A DNA stretch of 53,102 nt from positions 1 through 53,102 of the forward strand of contig JADGPR010000014.1 in assembly GCA_017882335.1 (NCBI GenBank), given 5' to 3'. A program made the translations under genes and the position numbers. Shown here one piece after another: positions 24,810 through 33,561 of the stretch (its first letter is position 1; each line of letters begins with the position of its first letter). The notes under the pieces were generated by a model. That model saw only the letters and a list, made by a program, of their open reading frames with translations. It did not search any database and had not been told where the DNA came from. This stretch comes from Bacteroidales bacterium (lineage in GTDB: Bacteria > Bacteroidota > Bacteroidia > Bacteroidales > FEN-979).

Positions 24810-25697
24810 ATGAGACAAAAGAAGATAGTTCCGGTCCTAATCATTTTAACACTAATTACAGGTTTCATCCAGACAGCTTTTGCAGGAGATTTAGTTACCC
24901 CAAGGCTTGATGGGACCTATGAAAAAATGCCTGATGGTACAAAAAAGATTTCCGTGTCCCTCTCGGCCAGTATAGATGACAAACGCGTATATATTGAAAA
25001 TGCACCGCTGCAGGTCAGTGCAGAAAATGAAACTGGGAAAACGCTCCTTGGTTCTGCCGTTACCAACCTGAAAGGAAAGGCATTCTTTGAAATCAGTCCC
25101 GGAAAATCCATTCCTGAGGACAAGGAGGGTTATTATACGTTTGTTATCCAGTATGAAGGAAATCAAAAGTTTAACATTACCTCCAAAACGATACGGGTCA
25201 AGGAGTTATTCATGGAGATCTCCTTTCCCAAAAGTGATTCTATAATTAATGTACAGGTAAGTGTATCTGCAAAAAATGACAAAGGGGTGAAGGAAACAGT
25301 TCAGGATATCCCGGTTGAATTTTATGTAAAACGGTTATTCGGCTTGTTCAAATTCGGAAGTGAGAAAACGGATGCATCAGGTTTATGCACTGCTGAATTT
25401 CCCAAAAGTTTACCGGGAGATACCACAGGAAAAGCGATAATTGTCGCTAAAGTTCTTGACAATGAATTCTATGGAACTGTTGGTGCATCAGTGGATTTTA
25501 AAAAGGCAACCCCATTGATTCTTGAGCCGAAACAAAAGCGGGGACTTGGCGATACCGATGCACCTCTTTGGATGGTCTATACACTGCTTGTCCTGTTGAC
25601 AGGAGTGTGGTTCCATGTCATATATGTCATCGGACTCGTCATCAGGATTAATATAAAGGGAAAGAAAGCGCTTAAAAAAACAATCATGACAGAATAA
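24810..25697 (+). CDS. Signal-peptide, Ig-like, membrane-anchored subunit of respiratory module 2
   Basis: 295 residues from ATG 24810 (MRQKKIVPVLIILTLITGF), signal peptide ending at TAFAG. Two beta-sandwich segments follow (about 30-130 and 130-250), each with a 'TDASGLCTAEFP'-type turn as in Ig-like or transthyretin-like domains. A C-terminal helix after RGLGDTDAPLWMVYTLLVLL keeps it in the membrane. It is homologous to the C-terminal half of the protein at 17751; the near-identical RGLGDTDAPLWMVYTL segment suggests a conserved contact with the NrfD subunit. No metal or haem motif is visible, so a structural or partner-docking role is more likely than electron transfer. I know of no named family. 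Confidence 0.85.
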   Translation: MRQKKIVPVLIILTLITGFIQTAFAGDLVTPRLDGTYEKMPDGTKKISVSLSASIDDKRVYIENAPLQVSAENETGKTLLGSAVTNLKGKAFFEISPGKSIPEDKEGYYTFVIQYEGNQKFNITSKTIRVKELFMEISFPKSDSIINVQVSVSAKNDKGVKETVQDIPVEFYVKRLFGLFKFGSEKTDASGLCTAEFPKSLPGDTTGKAIIVAKVLDNEFYGTVGASVDFKKATPLILEPKQKRGLGDTDAPLWMVYTLLVLLTGVWFHVIYVIGLVIRINIKGKKALKKTIMTE

Positions 25698-25824
25698 ATT
25701 TGCTTGCTTTGTCAATACGAAGGCTATTTTGCTTATCTTTCTCCCGGCGAATTACTCTATTGGGTTTGTTATTTTGATGTTTCAACTTTTTTCTGTTGTT
25801 TTTAAACTACTTAAAACTTAACCC

Positions 25825-26493
25825 ATGAAAAAAACTAATTACTTTTTCCTGTCTGCAGTCATTGTACTGTTAGCATTTACTTACACCGGTTGCAAAAAGA
25901 GTTCAAGTACAGATACAACTACCGGTGGTAATCCTACTCCAATGGGAGATGTTGGTAATACCTTTATGGGTTCAATTACCGGAATGACCAATTTCAGCGC
26001 ACTTATTAAAAGCAACACGAACGGAATCTCGACTATCGGGTGTACCGGCACGATTACTGATCCTGCAATGAAAACCGTTGTAGGCATGCTCAATTCTAAT
26101 TCATTGATGAACATTAACTCTTCAACTGGTGTTTTCACTGTTGATCTGAAGGTAAAATTCACGGATACTGGTATTGTGGAATATTTTTCGAAGGATGGAA
26201 GCGGGTCAACAGTGAGCAGTTTCAGCGAAGTAGTCGGTGCTAAATATACTTGCAAGAGCGCCGAGGGCCTTACTTACACCAGGGAAGTTACCGCCAAGTC
26301 CACAATCGATGATTTTCCGTATAATTCTATGTATATAAAAACCACGACAATCAAGGAGTTGAGCACATATCGTGGAATTGATAGAATTGAGTACAGGACC
26401 AATCATAAATTCGGGCTTGTGAATATTACTGTTTATTTGCAGGATGGTTCCTATTATAGTTTCCCCATCTATAGCACGAAGCTGAACCAATAG
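25825..26493 (+). CDS. Lipoprotein of unknown function
   Basis: 222 residues. MKKTNYFFLSAVIVLLAFTY then TGC is a lipoprotein signal (Cys23), followed by a Ser/Thr/Gly-rich linker. The remainder is beta-rich (STGVFTVDLKVKFTDTG, FSEVVGAKYTCKSAEGLTYT, FGLVNITVYLQDGSYYSFPI). I do not recognise the family. It lies 127 bp downstream of module 2, too far to assume one operon, and 5 bp before the membrane protein gene. Confidence 0.75.
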   Translation: MKKTNYFFLSAVIVLLAFTYTGCKKSSSTDTTTGGNPTPMGDVGNTFMGSITGMTNFSALIKSNTNGISTIGCTGTITDPAMKTVVGMLNSNSLMNINSSTGVFTVDLKVKFTDTGIVEYFSKDGSGSTVSSFSEVVGAKYTCKSAEGLTYTREVTAKSTIDDFPYNSMYIKTTTIKELSTYRGIDRIEYRTNHKFGLVNITVYLQDGSYYSFPIYSTKLNQ

Positions 26494-26498
26494 ACCGG

Positions 26499-26945
26499 AT
26501 GAAATTCCCATGTTTTCCGTATTCATTAAGATGGATCGGTTATATTTTGATTGTACCCGGCTTGGCCTTTGGTTACTTATGGAGTTTTTCCGGGTTTAAA
26601 CCTGAATGGCTGAGTGTTCCGGTTTTCGCTGTTTATTCTTCCTATATTAAAACCGTGACATTCAATATGACAAGGACAAACCTGACAGATGAGCTGGCAG
26701 CGGTCCTATTGTTAACAGGGGCTTTATGGCTGGTATGTTCTAAAGAAAAAACGGAAAGCCCGGAAATAGATTTACTTCGTTATAAAGCATTCTTCTTTTC
26801 TGTTTTGCTGAATTCGGGGTTTCTTCTTTTCAGCATTCTATTCATTTTCGGGATCGGATTCATTAATATAATGATCATTAATCTGTTTTCACAACTTGCA
26901 TTTTACCTTCTGATTTTCCGGTTCCTAATGAAACGGCAGGACTGA
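26499..26945 (+). CDS. Small integral membrane protein of unknown function
   Basis: 148 residues with about four hydrophobic helices (WIGYILIVPGLAFGYLWSF, ELAAVLLLTGALWLVC, AFFFSVLLNSGFLLFSILF, FINIMIINLFSQLAFYLLIF) and a short charged C terminus. No family motif is recognised. It begins 5 bp after the lipoprotein at 25825, so the two are probably co-transcribed. The next gene is convergent, with 231 bp between them lacking a convincing terminator. Confidence 0.65.
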   Translation: MKFPCFPYSLRWIGYILIVPGLAFGYLWSFSGFKPEWLSVPVFAVYSSYIKTVTFNMTRTNLTDELAAVLLLTGALWLVCSKEKTESPEIDLLRYKAFFFSVLLNSGFLLFSILFIFGIGFINIMIINLFSQLAFYLLIFRFLMKRQD

Positions 26946-27176
26946 ATAATCTGCTAGTCGAACAATCCCGTCTCAAGTAATAGTGATGCCCGGGGTTCAT
27001 ACCGGTAATTGAAGAAATGGTGCCATTTCCTGATCCTTCAGGCGCCTTAGTTGGAAAGTTACATTTACTTCAAAAAATCACATTGATAAAAAGCTTTCAT
27101 TCTTCATTTTTCATTAAAAAACTGCTCATATAAACGAAGAACCAGATGCGGCAAGTGACCTTAGGCTGATCAGAAA

Positions 27177-29009
27177 TTATAAAGAATGTCTCCACACACC
27201 TTGCCCATTCGTTCCGGCGAACAACCACGGACCATTTACAGCAACACAATATACCCATAATTTGGCTGGCAACCCGTCATTGATCGTGAACCATGAGTTT
27301 CCCTGATCTCTCGACATATAAACGCCATTCTCGGCTGTGGCAGCAAAAAGGTCGTTTCCATGTGCTGCCAGGCCATAAATCACTTTGCCATTGAGTTCAC
27401 TGCCCGCAATTCCCCATGTATGGCCATCATCTCCTGAAACATATACCCCTCCCGAAGAGGCTACGTAAAGCCGAGATCCGGACTGAACAATAGAAGTATA
27501 TGCCGTGAGTTCAGGTAGGCCGGCACTCATGGAGGTCCATGTCTGCCCATTATCTGAAGAAAATAAAACACCCCCGAAGAATGTTCCCGCATAAATGCCA
27601 TTATCATTGATATAAAAACACATTGCATAGAAGTGGTCCTGAACGGGCAGGGTTGCATGTGTCCAGCTTTCACCCCCATCATGGGAAACAAATATCCCGT
27701 AGGAATATGTTCCTGCATATAAATTGGTTCCGTTTCCGGCGACACATGTTACTGTGCTATATTCATCTACAGGGATTCCGTGGCTTTTTTTTGTCCAGGT
27801 CCACCCACGATCGGCAGAAACATATACACCGCTATCGGTTGCTGCCAGCATATCTGCTCCATTCCAGGCTATCGAGCCAACGTTATTGGTTGGAATACCG
27901 CCGAACAGAAAATTCCAGTTCTGTCCGTAATCGGAAGTCGTGAAAATTCCGCCGGTCATATAGGATGCGCAGGCAAACACATCGGATCCGTTAGCGCAGA
28001 GAGAATGGATATAAGTTATGGGCAAGCCTATTGCCGACCAGTTTTGACCGCTGTTCACTGACATATATACTCCACTCGGTGTTCCTGCAAGGAAAGTTGT
28101 CCCGCTCACAGCCACGGATTCAATTCTTGGATCCGCCAGTCCGGCAATAGCCTCTGTCCAGCTGGCTCCGTTATCTTTGGAATAAAATAACCCGGAATAA
28201 CCTCCAGCCAGGATGGTTATTCCATCAAATGACAGATGACTGATGGCATGGTTATTTAGAACGGCAGTGCTAGTAATCGACCAGGTATTGCCATGATCAG
28301 AAGAAACGAATATCCCATCACCTGTACCTGCATAAATCCTTGTATCGTTGGTCGCAATTGAGTAAACGTGAAGATTTGTCAATCCATTAATCGAAAGGGT
28401 GTAGGTCTGTCCGTTGTCTGTTGATTTATAAACCCCATTGTTATCAGTTGCAACAAATATATCACCACCCAGGAATGTTGCTGCCTTGATACCCCAACCG
28501 GGAATATCTCCTCCACTCTCTTTCCATGTCAGGCCGTTATCGTTTGAAATGAAAATGGGACCATAATTATAGGTGCAAAGAATAATCGTTTGCCCACTCC
28601 ATGCCATAGTAAGTATACAACAGGTGAGCAAATCTGATCCCAGCTGGGTCCAGGTTTGTCCGTTATTCGTTGAACGGTATACACCAGCTCCTGCTGCCAT
28701 TATTGTATCATTATGGATGAGGGTAGCTGTCATTGATCCATAGATTGATATGCTATTGCTTGAGACCGACCAACTATGCCCCAGGTCAGGAGAAATATAC
28801 ATGCCGCCCTGGGAATTCCCGGCAAAAATCGTGGACCCAGTGATGGCAATACTTTCGATCAATCCATTACACGGCCCGTTCGTTTGTTGCCAGCTTCCCG
28901 CAAGGTTACCTGAATTACCATTGCCGGTATTGTTTTTCTTGCAGGAAGTGAAACAAAAAAATGAACAAACAAGAAAGACTCCTAAAGTATAAAATATGAA
29001 TTTCATCAT
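27177..29009 (-). CDS. Lipoprotein made of about 13 Asp-box (BNR) beta-propeller repeats
   Basis: 610 residues. MMKFIFYTLGVFLVCSFFCF then TSC is a lipoprotein signal (Cys23). The rest is a continuous series of roughly 45-residue repeats ending in Asp-box-like motifs such as VYRSTNNGQTWT, IFISNDNGLTWK, VLFSSDNGQTWT, VYVSADRGWTWT and VYMSRDQGNSWF; I count 13. This is the architecture of sortilin/Ycf48/sialidase-like propellers, probably two consecutive propellers. There is no sialidase RIP motif or visible catalytic Asp/Tyr set, so binding rather than hydrolysis is likely. It is anchored to the outer membrane or the surface. Internal repetition also creates spurious long open frames on the other strand. 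Confidence 0.88.
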   Translation of the reverse strand: MMKFIFYTLGVFLVCSFFCFTSCKKNNTGNGNSGNLAGSWQQTNGPCNGLIESIAITGSTIFAGNSQGGMYISPDLGHSWSVSSNSISIYGSMTATLIHNDTIMAAGAGVYRSTNNGQTWTQLGSDLLTCCILTMAWSGQTIILCTYNYGPIFISNDNGLTWKESGGDIPGWGIKAATFLGGDIFVATDNNGVYKSTDNGQTYTLSINGLTNLHVYSIATNDTRIYAGTGDGIFVSSDHGNTWSITSTAVLNNHAISHLSFDGITILAGGYSGLFYSKDNGASWTEAIAGLADPRIESVAVSGTTFLAGTPSGVYMSVNSGQNWSAIGLPITYIHSLCANGSDVFACASYMTGGIFTTSDYGQNWNFLFGGIPTNNVGSIAWNGADMLAATDSGVYVSADRGWTWTKKSHGIPVDEYSTVTCVAGNGTNLYAGTYSYGIFVSHDGGESWTHATLPVQDHFYAMCFYINDNGIYAGTFFGGVLFSSDNGQTWTSMSAGLPELTAYTSIVQSGSRLYVASSGGVYVSGDDGHTWGIAGSELNGKVIYGLAAHGNDLFAATAENGVYMSRDQGNSWFTINDGLPAKLWVYCVAVNGPWLFAGTNGQGVWRHSL

Positions 29010-29025
29010 GTATGAGTGTATTAAG

Positions 29026-29033
29026 CAAATATA
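29026..29033 (-). promoter_or_regulatory. Candidate -7 box for the BNR lipoprotein gene
   Basis: On the minus strand TATATTTG matches TAnnTTTG, only 17 bp before the ATG at 29009, which would give a very short leader. No -33 TTTG is visible at the expected distance. Confidence 0.3.
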
Positions 29034-29078
29034 AATAAAGATAAGTTACACCCTGTCCTTCCTTGTTCATTTATGTGG

Positions 29079-29645
29079 TCAACATTTAATGATAAATTTC
29101 TGCAGCTCTTCTGTCTGAGCCGTCAGAATGACCTGCATCGACTCAGGATTCCTCTGGTCAGGGTCATATGGCACCCGCTCATGGGCAATACGAATCTTGT
29201 TGTTATTGAACAACCCGATCAGCCATTCCTCGTTGTACCAGCGAATAATGATCTTCCCGCCCGAAAGATCAACCTGGGCCAGAGAATGCGTGGCTACAAG
29301 ATGTAACCCGGCAAGATCGTTCTGGCAGGAAATATCCATAGGAAGAAAATCCAGGTAGAGCTGATCCTCAAGCCGGAAAAGGTGAGCGATATAATGGGAA
29401 GTCCCTTTGTTATCAGTCAATGAAATGTCATAGGATTTATCAGGAGCATTTGGTTTTAACAAGCCTGTTATCCGCATATGCTGCCGGATCTCCCAGGCTG
29501 CTGAATCCTTGTCTGTCCAGTTGCCTAAAAGCTCCTTATTAAAAAGAATATCTTGTTCTGTGAAGAACGGATGAAGGGATTTTACAAGACAGCCCTGGAG
29601 AAAGAAAATCAACAGGAGCGATAACAGGATGATACGTGTTTTCAT
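29079..29645 (-). CDS. Lipoprotein of unknown function
   Basis: 188 residues from ATG 29645: MKTRIILLSLLLIFFLQGC has a lipobox LQGC (Cys19). The frame continues to 29786 but that part is low-complexity (a GTGTGG-type repeat at about 29742-29764), so the later start is taken. The mature protein begins SLHPFFTEQDILFNKELLGN, a pattern common in Bacteroidota lipoproteins, and has a beta-rich body (KIIIRWYNEEWLIGLF). No function recognised. It precedes the BNR lipoprotein on the same strand by about 70 bp. Confidence 0.7.
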   Translation of the reverse strand: MKTRIILLSLLLIFFLQGCLVKSLHPFFTEQDILFNKELLGNWTDKDSAAWEIRQHMRITGLLKPNAPDKSYDISLTDNKGTSHYIAHLFRLEDQLYLDFLPMDISCQNDLAGLHLVATHSLAQVDLSGGKIIIRWYNEEWLIGLFNNNKIRIAHERVPYDPDQRNPESMQVILTAQTEELQKFIIKC

Positions 29646-29839
29646 TTTAATTGTTTTTGGTTTCGGATACAAAGAAATCATGATTCTCAGCCCTGGACAA
29701 GTTTTTTCGTTAAGTAACATCCCATCTTCAATGAACGGCGGAGTAGGTGTGGGTGTGGGTGTGTGATTTTTTAAATTTTTACACAAATTAATCGGAACTT
29801 TGCAGTTAACCGCTATGAAGCACTAAATGAGTTTATCCT

Positions 29840-30751
29840 ATGATAGAAACGATCAAACTCGGAACCCTTCGCTGGTCGCATCTTTTCCGGCCTACCGAAG
29901 AAGAATTACAGGGATTGCAGGATTACTATCACTTTCATCCCCTCGATATTGAAGACTGCAAAAGCCCGATAAACCTGAGGCCAAAGATCGACATCTACCT
30001 TGATTATCATTTCCTGATCCTCCACTTTCCATCCATGGAAATACAGGGTGAATTTATTGAACCCAAAGAGATCAAGGTGTTTTGGGGGAAGGATTTCCTG
30101 ATCACAATAGGCAAATCGCACTGGCTGGTCAAGGAAATGTTCAAGCAGGAGCAGAATGAAGCGCTTGACGGACAAAAGATGGCGATTGGATCCAGTGACG
30201 CATTGTTGTACAATATCATTGAATACCTAATGGAAGATACGCAGAAATTGGTAGCATTGGTCGATAAGTCAGTGGATGAATGCGGGAAAGAACTGTTCAG
30301 CAGGAAACCGGAAAAGACCATTGAAAAGATATCAATCACCCGGAAAAATGTCATCCTTCTCAATACGATCTTCAAGCCCCAGATGAGCCTCTTCAACAAA
30401 CTGCAAAGCGGCACCATCAAGGGGTTTGCCGACAACATGGAAGATTACTGGGGAAATATCATGGACTCATATCAGCGTGCGTGGGACATCATCGAGGACG
30501 ACCGTGAACTGATCAGCGGGTATTCGAAAACCTTTGATTCCCTGCAGGTCAACAAGACCAATGAAGTTATAAAGATCCTGACCTTGATCTCTTCTATTCT
30601 CCTTCCCCTGACCTTTATTGCCAGCCTTTATGGGATGAATATAAAACTGCCGATCCAGGATCACCCGGAATCTTTTTTGATCGTTGCAGGAGTAATGATC
30701 GGGATCGCCCTTTTAATGCTGATCTATTTCAAACTCAGGAAATGGATGTAA
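29840..30751 (+). CDS. corA: CorA-like divalent cation transporter
   Basis: 303 residues, normal for the CorA family. The N-terminal cytoplasmic alpha-beta domain is followed by long helices (ALVDKSVDECGKELFSRKPE, ISITRKNVILLNTIFKPQ). Two C-terminal membrane helices carry the selectivity signature YGMN at residues 264-267 (SLYGMNIKLPIQDHPES). It forms a pentameric channel for Mg2+, possibly Co2+ or Ni2+. Transcribed alone; its stop is one base from the stop of the convergent DAHP synthase gene. The family call is firm, the ion preference unproven. Confidence 0.92.
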   Translation: MIETIKLGTLRWSHLFRPTEEELQGLQDYYHFHPLDIEDCKSPINLRPKIDIYLDYHFLILHFPSMEIQGEFIEPKEIKVFWGKDFLITIGKSHWLVKEMFKQEQNEALDGQKMAIGSSDALLYNIIEYLMEDTQKLVALVDKSVDECGKELFSRKPEKTIEKISITRKNVILLNTIFKPQMSLFNKLQSGTIKGFADNMEDYWGNIMDSYQRAWDIIEDDRELISGYSKTFDSLQVNKTNEVIKILTLISSILLPLTFIASLYGMNIKLPIQDHPESFLIVAGVMIGIALLMLIYFKLRKWM

Positions 30752-30752
30752 A

Positions 30753-31844
30753 TCAATGATTCCTGTTCATGACTTCCGTCTGGCGTTGGATGGATTCTTC
30801 GTGCAGCGTTTCCAGCAGTTTTAACAGGAATTCCCTTGACAAACCTATTCGTACGCCCGTATCCACGCGGTCGCGAATGATCTGGCTCCAGCGTTTCAAC
30901 TGGAGAATAGTGATGTTGTTTTCTTTCTTGTATTTCCCGATATCTTCCACGATCTTCATTCGCCGGCCGAGAATGTCGATCAGTTCTTCGTCCAGTTTGT
31001 CGATCTCCGAACGAAGTTCCTCCAATTTATTTTCAAATTCGATAGTCCCATATTCCTCGCGGATGACCAGGCTTGAAATCAACATTTTCAGGTTCTCAGG
31101 AGTGATCTGCTGCTCTTTATCCGTGAGTGCCTCTTCCGGCCGGATATGGGCTTCAATCATCAGTCCGTCCATTTCAAGGTCGAGCGCTTTCTGTGCCACA
31201 GGGAACAGCAGACTGGTTTCCCCGCAGATATGGCTGGGGTCAACCAAGACAGGAAGTTCGGGATACAATCGTTTAAGTTCGATTGGGATCTCCCACATGG
31301 GGGAATTCCGGTAAGGGGTGTGGGCAAAAAATGAAAATCCGCGATGAACGGCAATAAGTTTCCGGATACCGGCTTGGTTAAGCCTTTCCAGAGCCCCGAT
31401 CCAGATCTTGATGTCGGGGTTCAGTGGGTTTTTGACCATTACAGCAATATCGACTCCCTGCAGGACTTCACTGATCTCCTGGATCGAAAAGGGGTTTACA
31501 ACAGTGCGGGCTCCAATCCACAAGATATCGATCCCGTGGCTGAGGGCTTCTTCTACATGCCGGGGATTGGCAACTTCTACCGTGGTGAGAAGGCCGGTTT
31601 CGGCCTTCACCTTCGCCAGCCATTGAAGTCCGCGCTTGCCCACGCCTTCGAAGGAACTCGGTCGTGTGCGCGGTTTCCAGAGCCCAGCCCGGAAAACCCT
31701 GACCTGTGGGATCTTTGCCAGTTCCCTTGCCGTGGATAATACCTGTTCTTCCGATTCGGCGCTGCAGGGACCGGCGATGACGAAGGGAGGCGATACCACC
31801 GGTAACCAGCTACTCATGGGAAGTATGTCAGGGAAAACATTCAT
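30753..31844 (-). CDS. Bifunctional DAHP synthase (type I beta) / chorismate mutase (type II)
   Basis: 363 residues. Residues about 15-265 are a KDPG/DAHP-type TIM barrel: FVIAGPCSAES, FRAGLWKPRTRPSSFEGVG, WIGARTVVNPF, VMVKNPLNPD, AVHRGFSF and VLVDPSHICGE. It condenses PEP and erythrose 4-phosphate in the first step of the shikimate pathway. Residues about 275-355 form an all-helical AroQ-type chorismate mutase domain (LEELRSEIDKLDEELIDILG RRMKIVEDIGKYK, ILQLKRWSQIIRDR), which likely gives feedback control by prephenate or serves phenylalanine/tyrosine synthesis. The fusion is usual in Bacteroidota. It supplies the chorismate used by PabB and the futalosine pathway encoded in this window. Confidence 0.93.
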   Translation of the reverse strand: MNVFPDILPMSSWLPVVSPPFVIAGPCSAESEEQVLSTARELAKIPQVRVFRAGLWKPRTRPSSFEGVGKRGLQWLAKVKAETGLLTTVEVANPRHVEEALSHGIDILWIGARTVVNPFSIQEISEVLQGVDIAVMVKNPLNPDIKIWIGALERLNQAGIRKLIAVHRGFSFFAHTPYRNSPMWEIPIELKRLYPELPVLVDPSHICGETSLLFPVAQKALDLEMDGLMIEAHIRPEEALTDKEQQITPENLKMLISSLVIREEYGTIEFENKLEELRSEIDKLDEELIDILGRRMKIVEDIGKYKKENNITILQLKRWSQIIRDRVDTGVRIGLSREFLLKLLETLHEESIQRQTEVMNRNH

Positions 31845-31975
31845 AGTACAGGTGTTCTGCAGATTTGCTCTTCGGATCTCTTTCAGGTTGAATTCAGTTG
31901 TAAAAGTAACAAAAAAAACCCTTTGCCAGGAACCGGTATTTCCCGTAATTTTACACGATCAACAACGATGTTCAA

Positions 31976-33373
31976 ATGGAAAAGATGCAACAGGCAAAAA
32001 TACGGGATCTGCTAAAGACAAAGGAAACAGGAAAAGAATGTTTGGTCAGGGGATGGGTCAGGACGAAAAGGGGGAATAAGAACATCAACTTTATTGCCCT
32101 CAACGACGGTTCGGTCATTCATTCTATTCAGGTTGTGGTTGAAGTTGCACAGTTCAGCGAAGAGTTGCTGAAACAGATCACTACCGGCGCCTGTATTGAA
32201 GTAAAAGGAACACTTGTTGATTCACCTGCATCGGGACAACCTGTCGAGATCCAGGCAAAAGAGATCATCGTCTTCGGAACTTCTGATCCGGAAACCTACC
32301 CCTTGCAGAAAAAAGGACATTCCCTGGAATTTCTACGCGAGATTGCCCACCTGCGGCCGCGTACCAATACCTTTGGCGCCATTTTACGGATCCGCCATGC
32401 GATGGCATTTGCCATTCATAAATATTTTAATGATAACGGATTTTATTATCTCCATGCACCCATCATCACCGGATCGGATGCAGAAGGTGCAGGGGCACTG
32501 TTCCGCGTTTCCATCCTCGATCCGAAAAACCCTCCTTTGAAACCCGATGGTTCAGTAGATTTTAGTGAAGATTTTTTCGGTAAAGAAACCAAGCTGACGG
32601 TCTCAGGGCAACTCCAGGCAGAACTTGGTGCGCTGGCCTTGTCGCTGGTATATACATTCGGTCCTACTTTCCGTGCCGAAAATTCGAATACACCCCGCCA
32701 CCTGGCCGAATTCTGGATGATCGAACCGGAAATGGCGTTCTACGATATCGTGGATAACATGGACCTGGCGGAAGATTTCCTGAAATATCTCATCCGGTAT
32801 GCCCTTGAAAATTGCATGGACGACCTGGAGTTCCTCAACAAAATGTACGATATTGAACTTATTGAAAGGCTGAAGTTTATCACGGAAAACGACTTCATTC
32901 GCCTGGGTTATACCGAAGCGGTGGATATCCTTAAAGCCTCCGGACAGCAATGGGAATTCCCGGTTGACTGGGGAACCGACCTGCAGGCGGAACACGAACG
33001 CTACCTGGTTGAACAGCATTTTCACAAACCGGTGATCCTGACCGATTATCCGAAGGAGATCAAGGCGTTCTACATGAAGATGAATGAAGATAACAAGACC
33101 GTTCGTGCCATGGATGTGCTGTTTCCAAAGATCGGGGAAATCATAGGTGGTTCCCAGCGTGAAGAAAATCTGGAAAGGCTTAAAAACCGTATTCATGAAC
33201 TCGGCATTCCCGAGAAGGATATTTGGTGGTACCTGGATACACGGAAGTTTGGCACCGCGCCACACAGCGGTTTCGGGCTTGGATTTGAAAGGCTGATTCT
33301 TTTTGTAACCGGGATGAGCAATATCCGTGATGTGATCCCGTTTCCGCGCACGCCAAAGAATGCGGAATTTTAA
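31976..33373 (+). CDS. asnS: Asparaginyl-tRNA synthetase
   Basis: 465 residues, full length. The N-terminal OB-fold anticodon-binding domain begins [17 protein letters not shown]. The class II core follows with motif 2 ([20 protein letters not shown]) and motif 3 ([20 protein letters not shown]), and the protein ends [14 protein letters not shown] as AsnRS proteins do. It charges tRNA-Asn with asparagine. Its presence suggests direct charging rather than only transamidation. An alternative Met three codons downstream is equally possible. Probably a single-gene unit; the upstream gene is divergent with 131 bp between. Confidence 0.96.
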   Translation: MEKMQQAKIRDLLKTKETGKECLVRGWVRTKRGNKNINFIALNDGSVIHSIQVVVEVAQFSEELLKQITTGACIEVKGTLVDSPASGQPVEIQAKEIIVFGTSDPETYPLQKKGHSLEFLREIAHLRPRTNTFGAILRIRHAMAFAIHKYFNDNGFYYLHAPIITGSDAEGAGALFRVSILDPKNPPLKPDGSVDFSEDFFGKETKLTVSGQLQAELGALALSLVYTFGPTFRAENSNTPRHLAEFWMIEPEMAFYDIVDNMDLAEDFLKYLIRYALENCMDDLEFLNKMYDIELIERLKFITENDFIRLGYTEAVDILKASGQQWEFPVDWGTDLQAEHERYLVEQHFHKPVILTDYPKEIKAFYMKMNEDNKTVRAMDVLFPKIGEIIGGSQREENLERLKNRIHELGIPEKDIWWYLDTRKFGTAPHSGFGLGFERLILFVTGMSNIRDVIPFPRTPKNAEF

Positions 33374-33561
33374 TCTATAAAGACCATCGATTTCCCAAAA
33401 TATTCTAAATTTTTTTTAAATAATCCTATTACCTTTTCGAATAAAACCGATTAAGGGGAAATACAACCTTTGTGTGCATTGTGGTTAAATTATTGTCAAT
33501 CAATTTCCGAAAAATTGAAAATCCCCTCATCAGTATTTTGTTTTATCTTTACAATGAAAAT

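Noticed and set aside
27014-27029. GAAATGG-TG-CCATTTC as a terminator between convergent genes
   Set aside because: The loop would be only 2 bases and there is no T tract on either strand, so I did not call it.
27623-28061. Several overlapping plus-strand frames inside the BNR lipoprotein gene
   Set aside because: They arise from the repeated coding sequence on the other strand and share no family resemblance.
29742-29764. GTGTGG triplicate upstream of the lipoprotein at 29079
   Set aside because: Short low-complexity tract; it extends the open frame upstream but looks neither coding nor like a defined repeat family.
30769-31314. A 181-codon plus-strand frame inside the DAHP synthase/chorismate mutase gene
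   Set aside because: Ser/Arg-rich antisense translation of a conserved gene; no signal peptide, domain or start signal.
32603-33265. A 220-codon open frame on the minus strand inside asnS
   Set aside because: Fully antisense to a well-conserved synthetase gene, with no family character; the open frame follows from codon bias.
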